64,000 bases of DNA, from NCBI GenBank assembly GCA_900542315.1, contig UQMV01000002.1, positions 1 through 64,000 on the forward strand. The letters are read 5' to 3'. This document shows positions 42,578 through 53,345 of the stretch, one piece after another (within the stretch, counting starts at the first letter, position 1; each line of letters starts with the position of its first letter). The notes beneath the pieces were generated by a model. It was not told the DNA's origin, did no database searches, and was given only the letters and a program-made list of their open reading frames with translations. Made by a program: the position numbers and the translations under genes. Origin of the DNA: an uncultured Collinsella sp. Lineage in GTDB: Bacteria > Actinomycetota > Coriobacteriia > Coriobacteriales > Coriobacteriaceae.

Positions 42578-42934
42578 ATGAGTGCCGGAGTTTCTGCCGA
42601 GGCGACTGCGATCGCCCGCGAGGCCCAGATGCGCTCGGAGGCTTCTGAGGCGGCACGCATCGCCTATGTGACGCAGGCCCGCACGCTTCGTGAACGCCGC
42701 GGCTCGTTTATCAAGATGGTTGTCATCTCCGCCCTTGTCGCGGCAATCTGCTCGCGCCTTCGTGGTACAGTTGGTGCGCTTGGGTTTTCGATCTCTACGG
42801 GCCTGGTGATTTGGGGCGTGGTCGATGCGGTCATGCTGACCAGCCAGATCAAGGTGCTCGACAAGCGCGCGTCGGACATGCTGCGCGCCCGCGATGCCGC
42901 CGCTAAGATCGCCGCCGAGGCGCAAGAACTGTAA
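42578..42934 (+). CDS. Small membrane protein, unknown
   Basis: 118 residues from the ATG at 42578, which has GGAG nine bases upstream. An in-frame ATG at 42545, touching the previous stop, is an alternative. A helical charged N-terminus (AREAQMRSEASEAARIAYV) precedes two hydrophobic segments (MVVISALVAAICS, ALGFSISTGLVIWGVVDAVML) and a helical C-terminus (DMLRARDAAAKIAAEAQEL). No family recognised. It is probably cotranscribed with the BFN gene. Confidence 0.7.
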   Translation: MSAGVSAEATAIAREAQMRSEASEAARIAYVTQARTLRERRGSFIKMVVISALVAAICSRLRGTVGALGFSISTGLVIWGVVDAVMLTSQIKVLDKRASDMLRARDAAAKIAAEAQEL

Positions 42935-42964
42935 CGACGCCAGACTCGATGGGAAGGTCTAAAG

Positions 42965-43414
42965 ATGGCACAGGATATGCAGGACGCCGGTAACGTCTCC
43001 GCCGAGCTCGACGCCATGGTGTGCGATCTGATCGGCGCGTTCTTGGATGACCTTGCCGCCGGTGAAAACCCCGGCGTGGTCGTGGCAATTGAGGACGCCG
43101 CTTCCAACCGTTATCTGGCGGCGCTCGATGAGGATGGCGAAGAGGCGTGCCTCGAGGCGGCCACCAACTTTATCTCCGAGCACAAGATGGGTCTTAAGGA
43201 CGAGGGCCTGGGCCGTATCGCCCGCTATGCCATCGGCTATACTGGCTGCGTCGAGATTGACGGCGGCTATCACGATGCTCTGCTCGTGAGCTTCTTCGAA
43301 ACCACGCTCGAGAGTGGTTTTTCGGCATATGTGCTGTATGAGGGCATGGGCGCCGGCGATGGTTTTATGTGGAGCGACCCTGAACCTGCAGGTGAGGAAA
43401 CCCCTCTTATCTAA
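42965..43414 (+). CDS. Conserved hypothetical cytoplasmic protein
   Basis: 149 residues, acidic, without membrane segments or a signal peptide. It has a clear ribosome binding site (GGAAGG). Blocks include NPGVVVAIEDAASNRYLAAL, RIARYAIGYTGCVEIDGGY and SGFSAYVLYEGMGAGDGF, suggestive of a compact alpha/beta domain. I see no catalytic motif and do not recognise the family. It lies 30 bases after the small membrane protein and 117 before typA. Confidence 0.75.
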   Translation: MAQDMQDAGNVSAELDAMVCDLIGAFLDDLAAGENPGVVVAIEDAASNRYLAALDEDGEEACLEAATNFISEHKMGLKDEGLGRIARYAIGYTGCVEIDGGYHDALLVSFFETTLESGFSAYVLYEGMGAGDGFMWSDPEPAGEETPLI

Positions 43415-43531
43415 AATCGCTAAAATAAACGAGTTTTCGGTAAAAGGCTCAATATTCCCGCTGAGCGTTGTATCGCTGGGCGGGCCGCATACGCGTGCCG
43501 TTTGTATATGGATAGAAGATAGGGGAACTAC

Positions 43532-45370
<1,839 letters not shown>

Positions 45371-45400
45371 GCGCTGGGCTTTATAGCGACTAACAAGAAA

Positions 45401-45432
45401 GGGCGTCGACCGCGATGGTCGGCGCCCTTTTT
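45401..45432 (+). terminator. Terminator of typA
   Basis: The stem GGGCGTCGACC/GGTCGGCGCCC has one mismatch and is followed by TTTTT. Confidence 0.85.
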
Positions 45433-45498
45433 GGTGCAAGGGGAAAGGTTCGTTTGCGCCGCCACAAAGGTGCTTGGCATCTTTGTGGCGGATAGCTG

Positions 45499-46644
45499 CT
45501 AAGCGGTGGGGAGTCCCGGCGTGTTAGCCGGCTGCTGCGGCTTGAGGTGGGCATTGCGCCAGATGATCTGGATGATGTAGCCGAGCATAAAGACAAAGGC
45601 TACACCGCTGATGAAGTCACCTACGAGGGGGATTGCCGTAAGCGCGCCCGCGGCGATGCCACCCACGGCTGCCATGGCGTAGCGGTTTTGGCTGTGTCCG
45701 ACCATGCGGACGATCGCGCACCCCGCAAAGGCACTCGACACCAATGCGATGCCGATAACGCCGCACAAGAGGGTTCCGGCAAGCGACAGACCAGCGATAG
45801 AGATAATTAGCAGTAGGACGGCGGGGACGATAGCAATCGTGCCCAGAAGACCGCTCACCCACAGGGGCATGGGGCGCTGGTGGAGCATACCGGCGGCGCT
45901 GGCAGTCGCACGCGGAAAGACGAGCTCGAGCAGCAGAGCGACAAAGCAGGTCGAGAGTGCCGCGGCGACGATACCGCCGATGACATCGTTAACGGTGGAA
46001 GTATCCTCGTTCTCGGTGCGGTCGATCTTGAGTGCGCCGACCTCGGCTCCCGCGGCGCGCTCGGGGTCCTCGGAGACGTGCGCGTTCACGGTGCCGGTGA
46101 TGTGGGCGTTCTTGCCCAGGATGAGCTTGTCGGCCCAAACCTCGACATCGCCATCGACGGTGCCGTCGATGGTTACCGTATCGCCCGCGAGCGCTGCCGA
46201 CTTGGTGGAGCCTCGCAAGGCAACCGTTTCGCCTATCGCGTAGAAACAGTTAGCGGTGCTGTCGGAATTGAGAACGACATGCTGGCCAGCAACGGTCACG
46301 CTGCCATCAACCGTGGTCTTGGCAATGTCGATGGTGCGTGCCGCCAGACGGACGGCGCCGCCCACTGTGCAGTCGCGAATTGAGAGGGTATCGCCCGCGG
46401 CGATGATATCGCGGTCGATGGACGTATCGTCCAAGTTGAGGGCCTGACCGGCCCAGTACAGGTCGCCTTCGACGCCGGACGGATTGGCGTCATTGTCGGT
46501 CGCAAGTACGTTGCCTGCGGTGTCCGTGCCGGCGAACGACGCCGTGGGAAGAGCGGTGAGCGCGAGCGCGATGAGCGCGAATGCCATAAGCAGGCAGCGA
46601 CGCATCTTGTGCGACGGCGCCGTCGCGGTTTGATTGAAAGCCAT
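45499..46644 (-). CDS. Secreted bactofilin-like membrane protein
   Basis: 381 residues. A signal peptide or anchor (LLMAFALIALALTALPTASFA) leads into about 150 residues of short beta repeats with a regular hydrophobic period (VGGAVRLAARTIDI, VDGSVTVAGQHVVL, IDGTVDGDVEVWADKLIL). This resembles the polymer-forming cytoskeletal (bactofilin) beta-helix but on the outside. A linker and about four to five membrane segments follow (IVAAALSTCFVALLLELVF, GLLGTIAIVPAVLLLIISIAG and later). The ATG at 46644 has AAAAGGA upstream. Function unknown; an envelope scaffold is possible. Confidence 0.8.
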   Translation of the reverse strand: MAFNQTATAPSHKMRRCLLMAFALIALALTALPTASFAGTDTAGNVLATDNDANPSGVEGDLYWAGQALNLDDTSIDRDIIAAGDTLSIRDCTVGGAVRLAARTIDIAKTTVDGSVTVAGQHVVLNSDSTANCFYAIGETVALRGSTKSAALAGDTVTIDGTVDGDVEVWADKLILGKNAHITGTVNAHVSEDPERAAGAEVGALKIDRTENEDTSTVNDVIGGIVAAALSTCFVALLLELVFPRATASAAGMLHQRPMPLWVSGLLGTIAIVPAVLLLIISIAGLSLAGTLLCGVIGIALVSSAFAGCAIVRMVGHSQNRYAMAAVGGIAAGALTAIPLVGDFISGVAFVFMLGYIIQIIWRNAHLKPQQPANTPGLPTA

Positions 46645-46656
46645 GGTTGATCCTTT

Positions 46657-46683
46657 TGTTAGGTGTTCGGCATATACCTAACA
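46657..46683. promoter_or_regulatory. Inverted repeat upstream of the bactofilin-like gene
   Basis: TGTTAGGT and ACCTAACA form an 8-bp inverted repeat around an 11-base centre, 12 bases upstream of the gene start. The half-site matches that of the TTAGGTACCTAA palindromes. It could be an operator or a 5'-leader hairpin. Confidence 0.4.
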
Positions 46684-46751
46684 GGGTACCCAACGCGTGG
46701 GCACTCTAAAAGAACCTCTCGGTTGCATTTCGAGGGGTTGTGTCGTGCTGC

Positions 46752-47441
46752 CTACTTTTTACGGTGCAAAAAGCGTGCGATGTCTTCCTCGGTGGGGCTT
46801 TTGATGTCAAAGCGCAGCGAGAGCCAGCGCAGGCCCATAGTCACGACAACGCATACGACCAGCGCGGCGACATTGCTCATGATGCCGCTCATAACGAGAC
46901 ACACGTAGCTTGTCGATCCGGCGATGGCAGCGATGGCATAAAAGTTAGTACGTTGGAAAATGCCCGGAACCACGCCCATAAAGCCGTCGCGCAACATGCC
47001 GCCGCCCACCGCGGTGAAAAAGCCCATCATGATGCACACCGCCGGCGCAAAGCCATAGACTAGCGCCTTGTCTGCTCCAGTGGCGGCGTAGATACCGACC
47101 GAGATGATGTCGAGCAGGGGAATGAGTTTTTCGGGTTTGTCGACGATTGCCGGGAAAATATAGATGATGGCTGCCGTGGCAATGGAAAGCGGCAGCGCCA
47201 TTGGCTGGTTGAGGATGTAGACGTTGCCCACCTGCAGCGTCATGTCGCGTAAAAGACCGCCGCCCAAGCCACAGACCACGGCGAGTGCAACTGCACCCAC
47301 CAGGTCGAGTTTGTGCTCGCGCGCGACCAACACGCCCGAGATTGAAGCCGCGACGACGGCGAACATTTCGAGCCAAAACGGAATAGCGACCATGGCATCC
47401 GAAGCATGTGGGGTAACGGTCATAGCGGCGACGACGGGCAA
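46752..47441 (-). CDS. TRIC/UPF0126-type cation channel family protein
   Basis: 229 residues with seven predicted hydrophobic segments and the two internal repeats of the family: GLGGGLLRDMTL and AVGGGMLRDGFMG, each with the GGGxxRD signature. Prokaryotic TRIC proteins form trimeric potassium-type channels; YadS/YicG belong here. The TTG at 47441 has AAAGGA seven bases upstream, and an ATG at 47423 is an alternative. It is a single gene on the minus strand, against the local plus-strand trend. Confidence 0.9.
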   Translation of the reverse strand: MPVVAAMTVTPHASDAMVAIPFWLEMFAVVAASISGVLVAREHKLDLVGAVALAVVCGLGGGLLRDMTLQVGNVYILNQPMALPLSIATAAIIYIFPAIVDKPEKLIPLLDIISVGIYAATGADKALVYGFAPAVCIMMGFFTAVGGGMLRDGFMGVVPGIFQRTNFYAIAAIAGSTSYVCLVMSGIMSNVAALVVCVVVTMGLRWLSLRFDIKSPTEEDIARFLHRKK

Positions 47442-47606
47442 GATGGGGTCCTTTGGATTGTGGGTTTAGACAATGCCCGTACATAGTACATGGTTGGCGG
47501 GCGTGGCGACCCTATTGCTCGGTAAACGGTTGGGACTGGGTGGGGGCGTAGGTACCATGTTTGGGGATCTGGGTTGATGCTGAACGCGATGGGGGCGTGG
47601 CTGAAT

Positions 47607-47746
47607 AGGAGGGATGTCCAAATTTTGAGCAGCGCTCAAAATTTATCCGGTCGGTTTACGCCGACCGCGCTGCGCTAAAAACGCGCCACTGGCGCGTTTT
47701 CTTTACGCTTTGCGCCCTGGCGGGTTCGAATCCCTCCTCCTCCGCC
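47607..47746. repeat. tRNA-Ser-linked hairpin element (copy C)
   Basis: The left end AGGAGGGAT (607-615) repeats part of the complement of the tRNA-Ser(CGA) 3' end. The interior has hairpins AAATTTTGAG/CTCAAAATTT, GGTCGG/CCGACC and AAAACGCGCC/GGCGCGTTTT. The right end is TGCGCCCTGGCGGGTTCGAA..., where 722-746 is a perfect 25-base inverted copy of the tRNA-Ser 3' end (811-835). The terminator and tRNA follow. The stretch 47442-47606 holds nothing I can name. Confidence 0.75.
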
Positions 47747-47775
47747 GTAGTGCTTGTAAGGGACTCAAAACAAAA

Positions 47776-47797
47776 AAGCTCCCGTAATTGGGAGCTT
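47776..47797 (-). terminator. Terminator of tRNA-Ser(CGA)
   Basis: A perfect 8-bp stem AAGCTCCC/GGGAGCTT, with a T run on the minus strand. Confidence 0.8.
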
Positions 47798-47812
47798 TCT
47801 CAACCAAAATGG

Positions 47813-47900
47813 CGGAGGAGGAGGGATTCGAACCCTCGTGACCTTATACAGGCCAAACGGTTTTCGAGACCGCCGCATTCAACCACTCTGCCACCCCTCC
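47813..47900 (-). tRNA. tRNA-Ser (anticodon CGA)
   Basis: An 88-base tRNA with the long variable arm of serine tRNAs. The acceptor stem is GGAGGGG/CTCCTCC (one G-U pair), the anticodon loop reads TCTCGAAAA and the T-arm contains GAGGGTTCGAATCCCTC. The discriminator is G with an encoded CCA (810-812). Confidence 0.96.
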
Positions 47901-47914
47901 GCGTGGGGTAAAAA

Positions 47915-47940
47915 CAAAGCAGGCTCGAAGGCCTGCTTTG
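47915..47940 (-). terminator. Terminator between the two tRNA-Ser genes
   Basis: The stem CAAAGCAGGC/GCCTGCTTTG continues on the minus strand into TTTTT, ending the upstream tRNA-Ser(GGA) transcript. Confidence 0.8.
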
Positions 47941-47951
47941 GAATTAACTGG

Positions 47952-48039
47952 CGGAGAGTCAGGGATTTGAACCCTGGAGACGCTTTTGACGCCTACACGA
48001 TTTCCAATCGTGCTCCTTCGGCCACTCGGACAACTCTCC
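47952..48039 (-). tRNA. tRNA-Ser (anticodon GGA)
   Basis: An 88-base serine tRNA with a long variable arm. The acceptor stem is GGAGAGT/ACTCTCC, the anticodon loop reads TTGGAAA and the T-arm CAGGGTTCAAATCCCTG. An encoded CCA follows the discriminator G. No hairpin element lies next to this one. Confidence 0.96.
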
Positions 48040-48055
48040 GTTAAATGCGAAAGTC

Positions 48056-48083
48056 AGTATACACGAGGAATCGCAAAGTGCAA
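48056..48083 (-). promoter_or_regulatory. Promoter of tRNA-Ser(GGA)
   Basis: Minus strand: -35 TTGCAC (078-083), a 16-base spacer and -10 TATACT (056-061), 16 bases before the tRNA. Confidence 0.65.
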
Positions 48084-48488
48084 ACAGAAAAGTTGGCATT
48101 TTTTAAAACGCTTTGCCACGTTTGGCGTTGCAGTGGGGTTTGAGGTGCCAAAAAACGGCTTCCGACCAGCGTGGTTGATCAACTCAATTGTTCAAAATGG
48201 GTATTCATAAGCGACTTGGCAATGAATTAAAAATCTTTGGGTGGTGCTGTGGACCACTGGTATGCATTTTGCGACCACAGCCTTGTGCCCGCTGACCTGC
48301 GGCTTAACCTAGCTTGTCCCCGCGGCATCGTATCTTGTCCACAAATCCGTCAAGCTCTTGGTCGGCATTTGGTTGGAATGCGCATGAAACGTCGTGCGAG
48401 TATGGACATATGTGGAGGTCATGAGGTTGTAGCTGCATATTCTTGCGGCCTGGGAGGTTGAAAGATATTATTACCAAGTCTTTTCCTG

Positions 48489-48515
48489 CTTCAGGCGCAC
48501 CTTCACGACCTGAAG
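48489..48515 (+). promoter_or_regulatory. Leader hairpin upstream of rpsF
   Basis: CTTCAGG/CCTGAAG form a 7-bp stem with a 13-base loop ending 15 bases before the GAGGAGGT ribosome binding site. The 500-base gap 48040-48542 has no convincing gene. A leader bound by S6:S18 exists in many bacteria, but I cannot confirm its CCG motif here. TTGTCCACA at about 48337 is a lone DnaA-box-like match. Confidence 0.35.
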
Positions 48516-48542
48516 CCACATTTGCCCAGAGGAGGTGACAAT

Positions 48543-48836
48543 ATGAAGGCTTATGAACTGCTGTTCTTTGTTGACCCGTCGCTCGACCCCGAGACTCGTC
48601 TCGCTGTTATGAAGCGTATCGATACCACGATCGCTGAGGGCGCTGGCAAGGTCGACTCCGTTGACGAGTGGGGCAAGCGCAAGCTCGCCTACGAGATCAA
48701 CGACCTCACCGATGGTGACTACACCCTCATCAACTTCCACGCAGATCCTACCCAGATCGCCGAGCTTGATCGCGTCCTGCGCATCACCGACGCTGTGGTC
48801 CGCCACATGATCGTCCGTCGCGACGACCAGGAGTAA
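48543..48836 (+). CDS. rpsF: 30S ribosomal protein S6
   Basis: 97 residues from the ATG at 48543 (GAGGAGGT upstream). MKAYELLFFVDPSLD, WGKRKLAYEINDLTDG and VLRITDAVVRHMIVR are the S6 signature. It binds S18 on the platform of the 30S subunit. First gene of the conserved rpsF-ssb-rpsR-rplI operon. Confidence 0.97.
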   Translation: MKAYELLFFVDPSLDPETRLAVMKRIDTTIAEGAGKVDSVDEWGKRKLAYEINDLTDGDYTLINFHADPTQIAELDRVLRITDAVVRHMIVRRDDQE

Positions 48837-48884
48837 GACTGTCGTTTTGGACTGGGCTTGTGCCCCAAGAGGAAGTAGTGAGTT

Positions 48885-49337
48885 ATGAGCATCAATCGAG
48901 TGAACATCACCGGTAATCTCACCCGCGATCCCGAGCTGCGCGCCACTGCCGGCGGAACCCAGGTTCTGTCCTTTGGCGTCGCCGTGAACGATCGTCGCCG
49001 CAACGCGCAGACTGGCGAGTGGGAGGACTATCCCAACTTTGTCGACTGCACTATGTTCGGCACCCGCGCCGAGGCCGTGAGCCGTTTCCTGGCAAAGGGA
49101 AACAAGGTCGCGATCGAGGGCAAGCTGCGCTACAGCTCTTGGGAGCGCGACGGCCAGCGCCGGAGCAAGCTTGAGGTCATCGTCGATGAGATCGAGTTTA
49201 TGAGCTCCCGTGGTGGCCAGGGTGGCTACGATCAGGGCGGTTACGCCCCCGCAGCTCCCGCGCCCGCAGCACGTCCTGCCGCACCGGTGGCTACGCCGCC
49301 CGCGGTCGACGTCTACGATGAGGACATCCCGTTCTAA
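48885..49337 (+). CDS. ssb: Single-stranded DNA-binding protein
   Basis: 150 residues. The OB-fold opens NRVNITGNLTRDPELR and includes FVDCTMFGTRAEAVSRFLAKG and GKLRYSSWERDGQRRSKLEV. The flexible tail is Gly/Pro/Ala-rich and ends DEDIPF, the acidic tip that recruits repair and replication partners. It sits between the S6 and S18 genes as in most bacteria. Confidence 0.97.
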   Translation: MSINRVNITGNLTRDPELRATAGGTQVLSFGVAVNDRRRNAQTGEWEDYPNFVDCTMFGTRAEAVSRFLAKGNKVAIEGKLRYSSWERDGQRRSKLEVIVDEIEFMSSRGGQGGYDQGGYAPAAPAPAARPAAPVATPPAVDVYDEDIPF

Positions 49338-49409
49338 GGGTTGTTCACCTATTTTTGAGTGAGAGGCGGCTTCGGTTCGCCGAAGTTGCCAAATGAAAGG
49401 TATTTTGAC

Positions 49410-49676
49410 ATGGCTAATGATTTTTCTGCACGTCAGCCGCGTCGTAAGTACTGCCAGTTCTGCAAGGAGAACACTGAGTTCATCGACTATAAGGACACTC
49501 AGCTTCTCCGTAAGTACATGACCGACCGTGGCAAGATCAAGCCCCGTCGCGTCACTGGCGCTTGCACGCAGCATCAGCATGACATCGCCAACGCCATCAA
49601 GCGCGCCCGCGAGATGGCTCTCCTGCCGTACACCGTCCCCGTGGTTTCCTCTCGTGGCAACCGCGACCGCGGCTAA
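49410..49676 (+). CDS. rpsR: 30S ribosomal protein S18
   Basis: 88 residues from the ATG at 49410 (AAAGG nine bases upstream). The core has KYCQFCKENTEFIDYKDTQL, RKYMTDRGKIKPRRVTGAC and HQHDIANAIKRAREMALLPY. The Cys residues of a zinc-binding-type S18 (CQFC and a later Cys) are partly kept. Confidence 0.96.
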   Translation: MANDFSARQPRRKYCQFCKENTEFIDYKDTQLLRKYMTDRGKIKPRRVTGACTQHQHDIANAIKRAREMALLPYTVPVVSSRGNRDRG

Positions 49677-49691
49677 GAAGGGAGACGCATC

Positions 49692-50231
49692 ATGAAGGTT
49701 ATTCTTCTCGATGAGATTAAGGGCAAGGGCGGCGAGGGTGACGTCGTAGAGGTCGCTCAGGGTTACGCTGAGAACTTCCTGTTCCCCAAGAAGCTCGCTG
49801 TTGCCGCCACCAAGGGCAACCTCAAGCAGCTTGACGAGCGTCGCAACAACATCGCCAAGCGCGAGGCCGTCCGTCTGGCTACCGCCAACGAGACCAAGGC
49901 TGCCTTCGAGGGCAAGACGGTCACCGTTGACGTCAAGGTCGGCGACGAGGGCATCCTCTTTGGCTCCGTTACCGCCGCTATGATCGCTGACGCCATCAAG
50001 GCTCAGCTCGGTATGGACATCGACCGCAAGCGCGTCGAGCTCGGTAAGCCCATCAAGGTTGCCGGTGCCCACACCGTTGCCATCTCGCTGTACCGCGAGA
50101 TCAAGGCCGAGGTTGTCGTTCTCGTCGGCGTTACCGCCGAAGAGCTCGCTGCCGAGGCTGAGGTCGAGGAGGCCGCTGAGGTCGCCGAGGCCGAGACCGC
50201 CGAGGTCGAGACTGAGGCTGCTGCCGAGTAG
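49692..50231 (+). CDS. rplI: 50S ribosomal protein L9
   Basis: 179 residues. The N-terminal RNA-binding domain reads MKVILLDEIKGKGGEGDVVE and VAQGYAENFLFPKKLA, the L9 signature. A connecting helix leads to the C-terminal domain. An extra 25 or so residue acidic Ala/Glu-rich tail makes the protein longer than the usual 148-150. Last gene of the operon, followed by a terminator. Confidence 0.96.
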   Translation: MKVILLDEIKGKGGEGDVVEVAQGYAENFLFPKKLAVAATKGNLKQLDERRNNIAKREAVRLATANETKAAFEGKTVTVDVKVGDEGILFGSVTAAMIADAIKAQLGMDIDRKRVELGKPIKVAGAHTVAISLYREIKAEVVVLVGVTAEELAAEAEVEEAAEVAEAETAEVETEAAAE

Positions 50232-50265
50232 CATTTGCTGCAACGCAACAATCTTGTTCTAAGAA

Positions 50266-50296
50266 GGGCGCTCTGGGAAACCAGGGCGCCCTTTTG
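50266..50296 (+). terminator. Terminator of the rpsF-rplI operon
   Basis: The stem GGGCGCTCTGG/CCAGGGCGCCC with a GAAA loop is followed by TTTTGTTTTTT. Confidence 0.88.
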
Positions 50297-50455
50297 TTTT
50301 TTGCGCTGAGTGAGTGTCATGGTGAACGTTGCGTCGAAGCCCTATATACAGGACCGTTCATCCGTTTCGTTCGGTGATGATTGGCGGGGCACGGTCCGTT
50401 TTTGGACTACGGCTGATACTATGGATGCTCGCAAGCGATATGAATGAGGATGCTC

Positions 50456-51847
50456 ATGGCATATGACGATAGGGAGACCGGGCTGACGGTTGAGGACCGC
50501 GGCTCAAAGTTGGGTCTTCCCCAAAACCAAGATGCAGAGGCCAACGTACTGGCCGCTATGCTGCTATCGCCCGAGGTGGTCGAAGAGGCCCAGGTCGAGC
50601 TGCAGCCCGATGACTTCTACCGGCCCATTCATAAGACCATCTATACCGCGATGGTCGATATGTACAACAGCCGCATTCCCATCGACTCCATCTCGCTGAT
50701 CGATTACCTACGAAGCATCAACAAGCTCGATGCCGTGGGCGGCGAAGCGTACATTTTGGAGTTGATGGGTCAGACCCTGTCGCTCGTCAACTGGCAGCAC
50801 CATGCCGCCATCGTTCGCCGTGATTCGATGCTGCGTGAGCTGATCGGTGCCACCAACGAGATCAACGCGCTGGCGTATAACGCCCCCACCGACACCAAAG
50901 AGGTTGTCGAGCTGGCCGAGAGCAAGCTGCTCAAGGTTACGGCGCGCGAGGTCAAGTCGAGCTACAAGACGCTGACCGAGTTTATGGTCGAGGCCTATAA
51001 CGAGGCCGAGGAAGTGTGCCAGGCCGGTGGTCAGGCGGCGGGCGTGCCCACGGGCTTTCCGTCACTCGACCGTATGCTCATGGGCTTCCGCGAGGGCCAG
51101 CTCATCATCATCGGCGCCCGTCCTGCTGTAGGTAAGACGTCGTTCGCTCTGAACCTGGCACTTAACGCTGCCGCTGCTGGTTATACCGTTGGCTTCTTCT
51201 CGCTGGAGATGTCGGGCAAGGAAATTGCCCAGCGTCTGATTTGCGCCTACGCCATGATCTCGATCAGTGACTTCCGCATGGGCCGCATTAGCCCCGAGCA
51301 GTGGGCCAATATCAATGAGGCCACGCAGACCTTGTCCAAGCTCGATATTCTGATTGACGATACGCCCGGCACCACAGTGACCGAGATTCGCGCCAAGAGC
51401 CGCCGTATGCTCCATAACAAGGAGAAGGCAATCATCATCCTGGACTACCTGCAGCTGGTGAGTCCTCCGCCGGGACGCCGCTCCGAGAGCCGTACCGTCG
51501 AGGTTTCGGAGATGTCGCGTGGTCTGAAGATCATGGCCAAGGAGCTTAAGATCCCGCTCATCGCGCTGTCACAGCTCTCGCGTCAGGTCGAATCCCGTAC
51601 CGGCAAGCGCCCGCAGCTTTCCGACCTTCGTGAATCGGGCTCCATCGAGCAGGACGCCGATATCGTTATGTTCTTGGACCGCTCCGCCGACGAGGCCGAG
51701 GCCTCGCGCGACGATCGACCCGACGAGGGCGTTACGCGTATCGTCGTGGCCAAGAACCGTTCGGGCCCGATCGGCGACGTCGACCTGATGTTCCTGCCGG
51801 CATCCACCAAGTTCTATGAGCTTGATGGGGCACATGCCGAGGAGTAG
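50456..51847 (+). CDS. dnaB: Replicative DNA helicase DnaB
   Basis: 463 residues from the ATG at 50456, which has GAGGA five bases upstream; an ATG at 50444 lies in frame. A hexameric 5'-3' helicase at the fork. The N-terminal domain opens KLGLPQNQDAEANVLAAMLL. The RecA-like domain has Walker A GARPAVGKTSFAL, IILDYLQLVSPP and the C-terminal arginine-finger region DLRESGSIEQDADIVMFLDR. It lies close to ssb and S18 as in many genomes, and follows the L9 terminator. Confidence 0.97.
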   Translation: MAYDDRETGLTVEDRGSKLGLPQNQDAEANVLAAMLLSPEVVEEAQVELQPDDFYRPIHKTIYTAMVDMYNSRIPIDSISLIDYLRSINKLDAVGGEAYILELMGQTLSLVNWQHHAAIVRRDSMLRELIGATNEINALAYNAPTDTKEVVELAESKLLKVTAREVKSSYKTLTEFMVEAYNEAEEVCQAGGQAAGVPTGFPSLDRMLMGFREGQLIIIGARPAVGKTSFALNLALNAAAAGYTVGFFSLEMSGKEIAQRLICAYAMISISDFRMGRISPEQWANINEATQTLSKLDILIDDTPGTTVTEIRAKSRRMLHNKEKAIIILDYLQLVSPPPGRRSESRTVEVSEMSRGLKIMAKELKIPLIALSQLSRQVESRTGKRPQLSDLRESGSIEQDADIVMFLDRSADEAEASRDDRPDEGVTRIVVAKNRSGPIGDVDLMFLPASTKFYELDGAHAEE

Positions 51848-51940
51848 GACAGGCGCCCGTTGCACGGGTATACTGGGAATGTTTTGTGCTTCTGCGTGCC
51901 GGCGTGGCGCGTAGACAGTCCATGAATGTAAGGAGTAAAC

Positions 51941-53227
<1,287 letters not shown>

Positions 53228-53249
53228 TCGGGACTATTTGGTTATTGCG

Positions 53250-53291
53250 ATATACCCCTTTGCAGCCCGGACGGGCGGCCGAGGGGTATAT
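53250..53291 (+). terminator. Terminator of purA
   Basis: ATATACCCCTT and GAGGGGTATAT enclose a GC-rich inner hairpin, with a short T run after it. Confidence 0.75.
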
Positions 53292-53345
53292 TTGCTTGCA
53301 AAGGGCTCGCGCGGAGCGGGCCATTCATCCATAGAGGAGGCACCC

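Noticed and set aside
48237..48461. 74-residue plus-strand frame upstream of rpsF
   Set aside because: No ribosome binding site and no protein-like composition. It lies in the probable leader or promoter region of the ribosomal operon.
48471..50243. Minus-strand 590-residue frame opposite rpsF-ssb-rpsR-rplI
   Set aside because: It spans four certain genes and their gaps.
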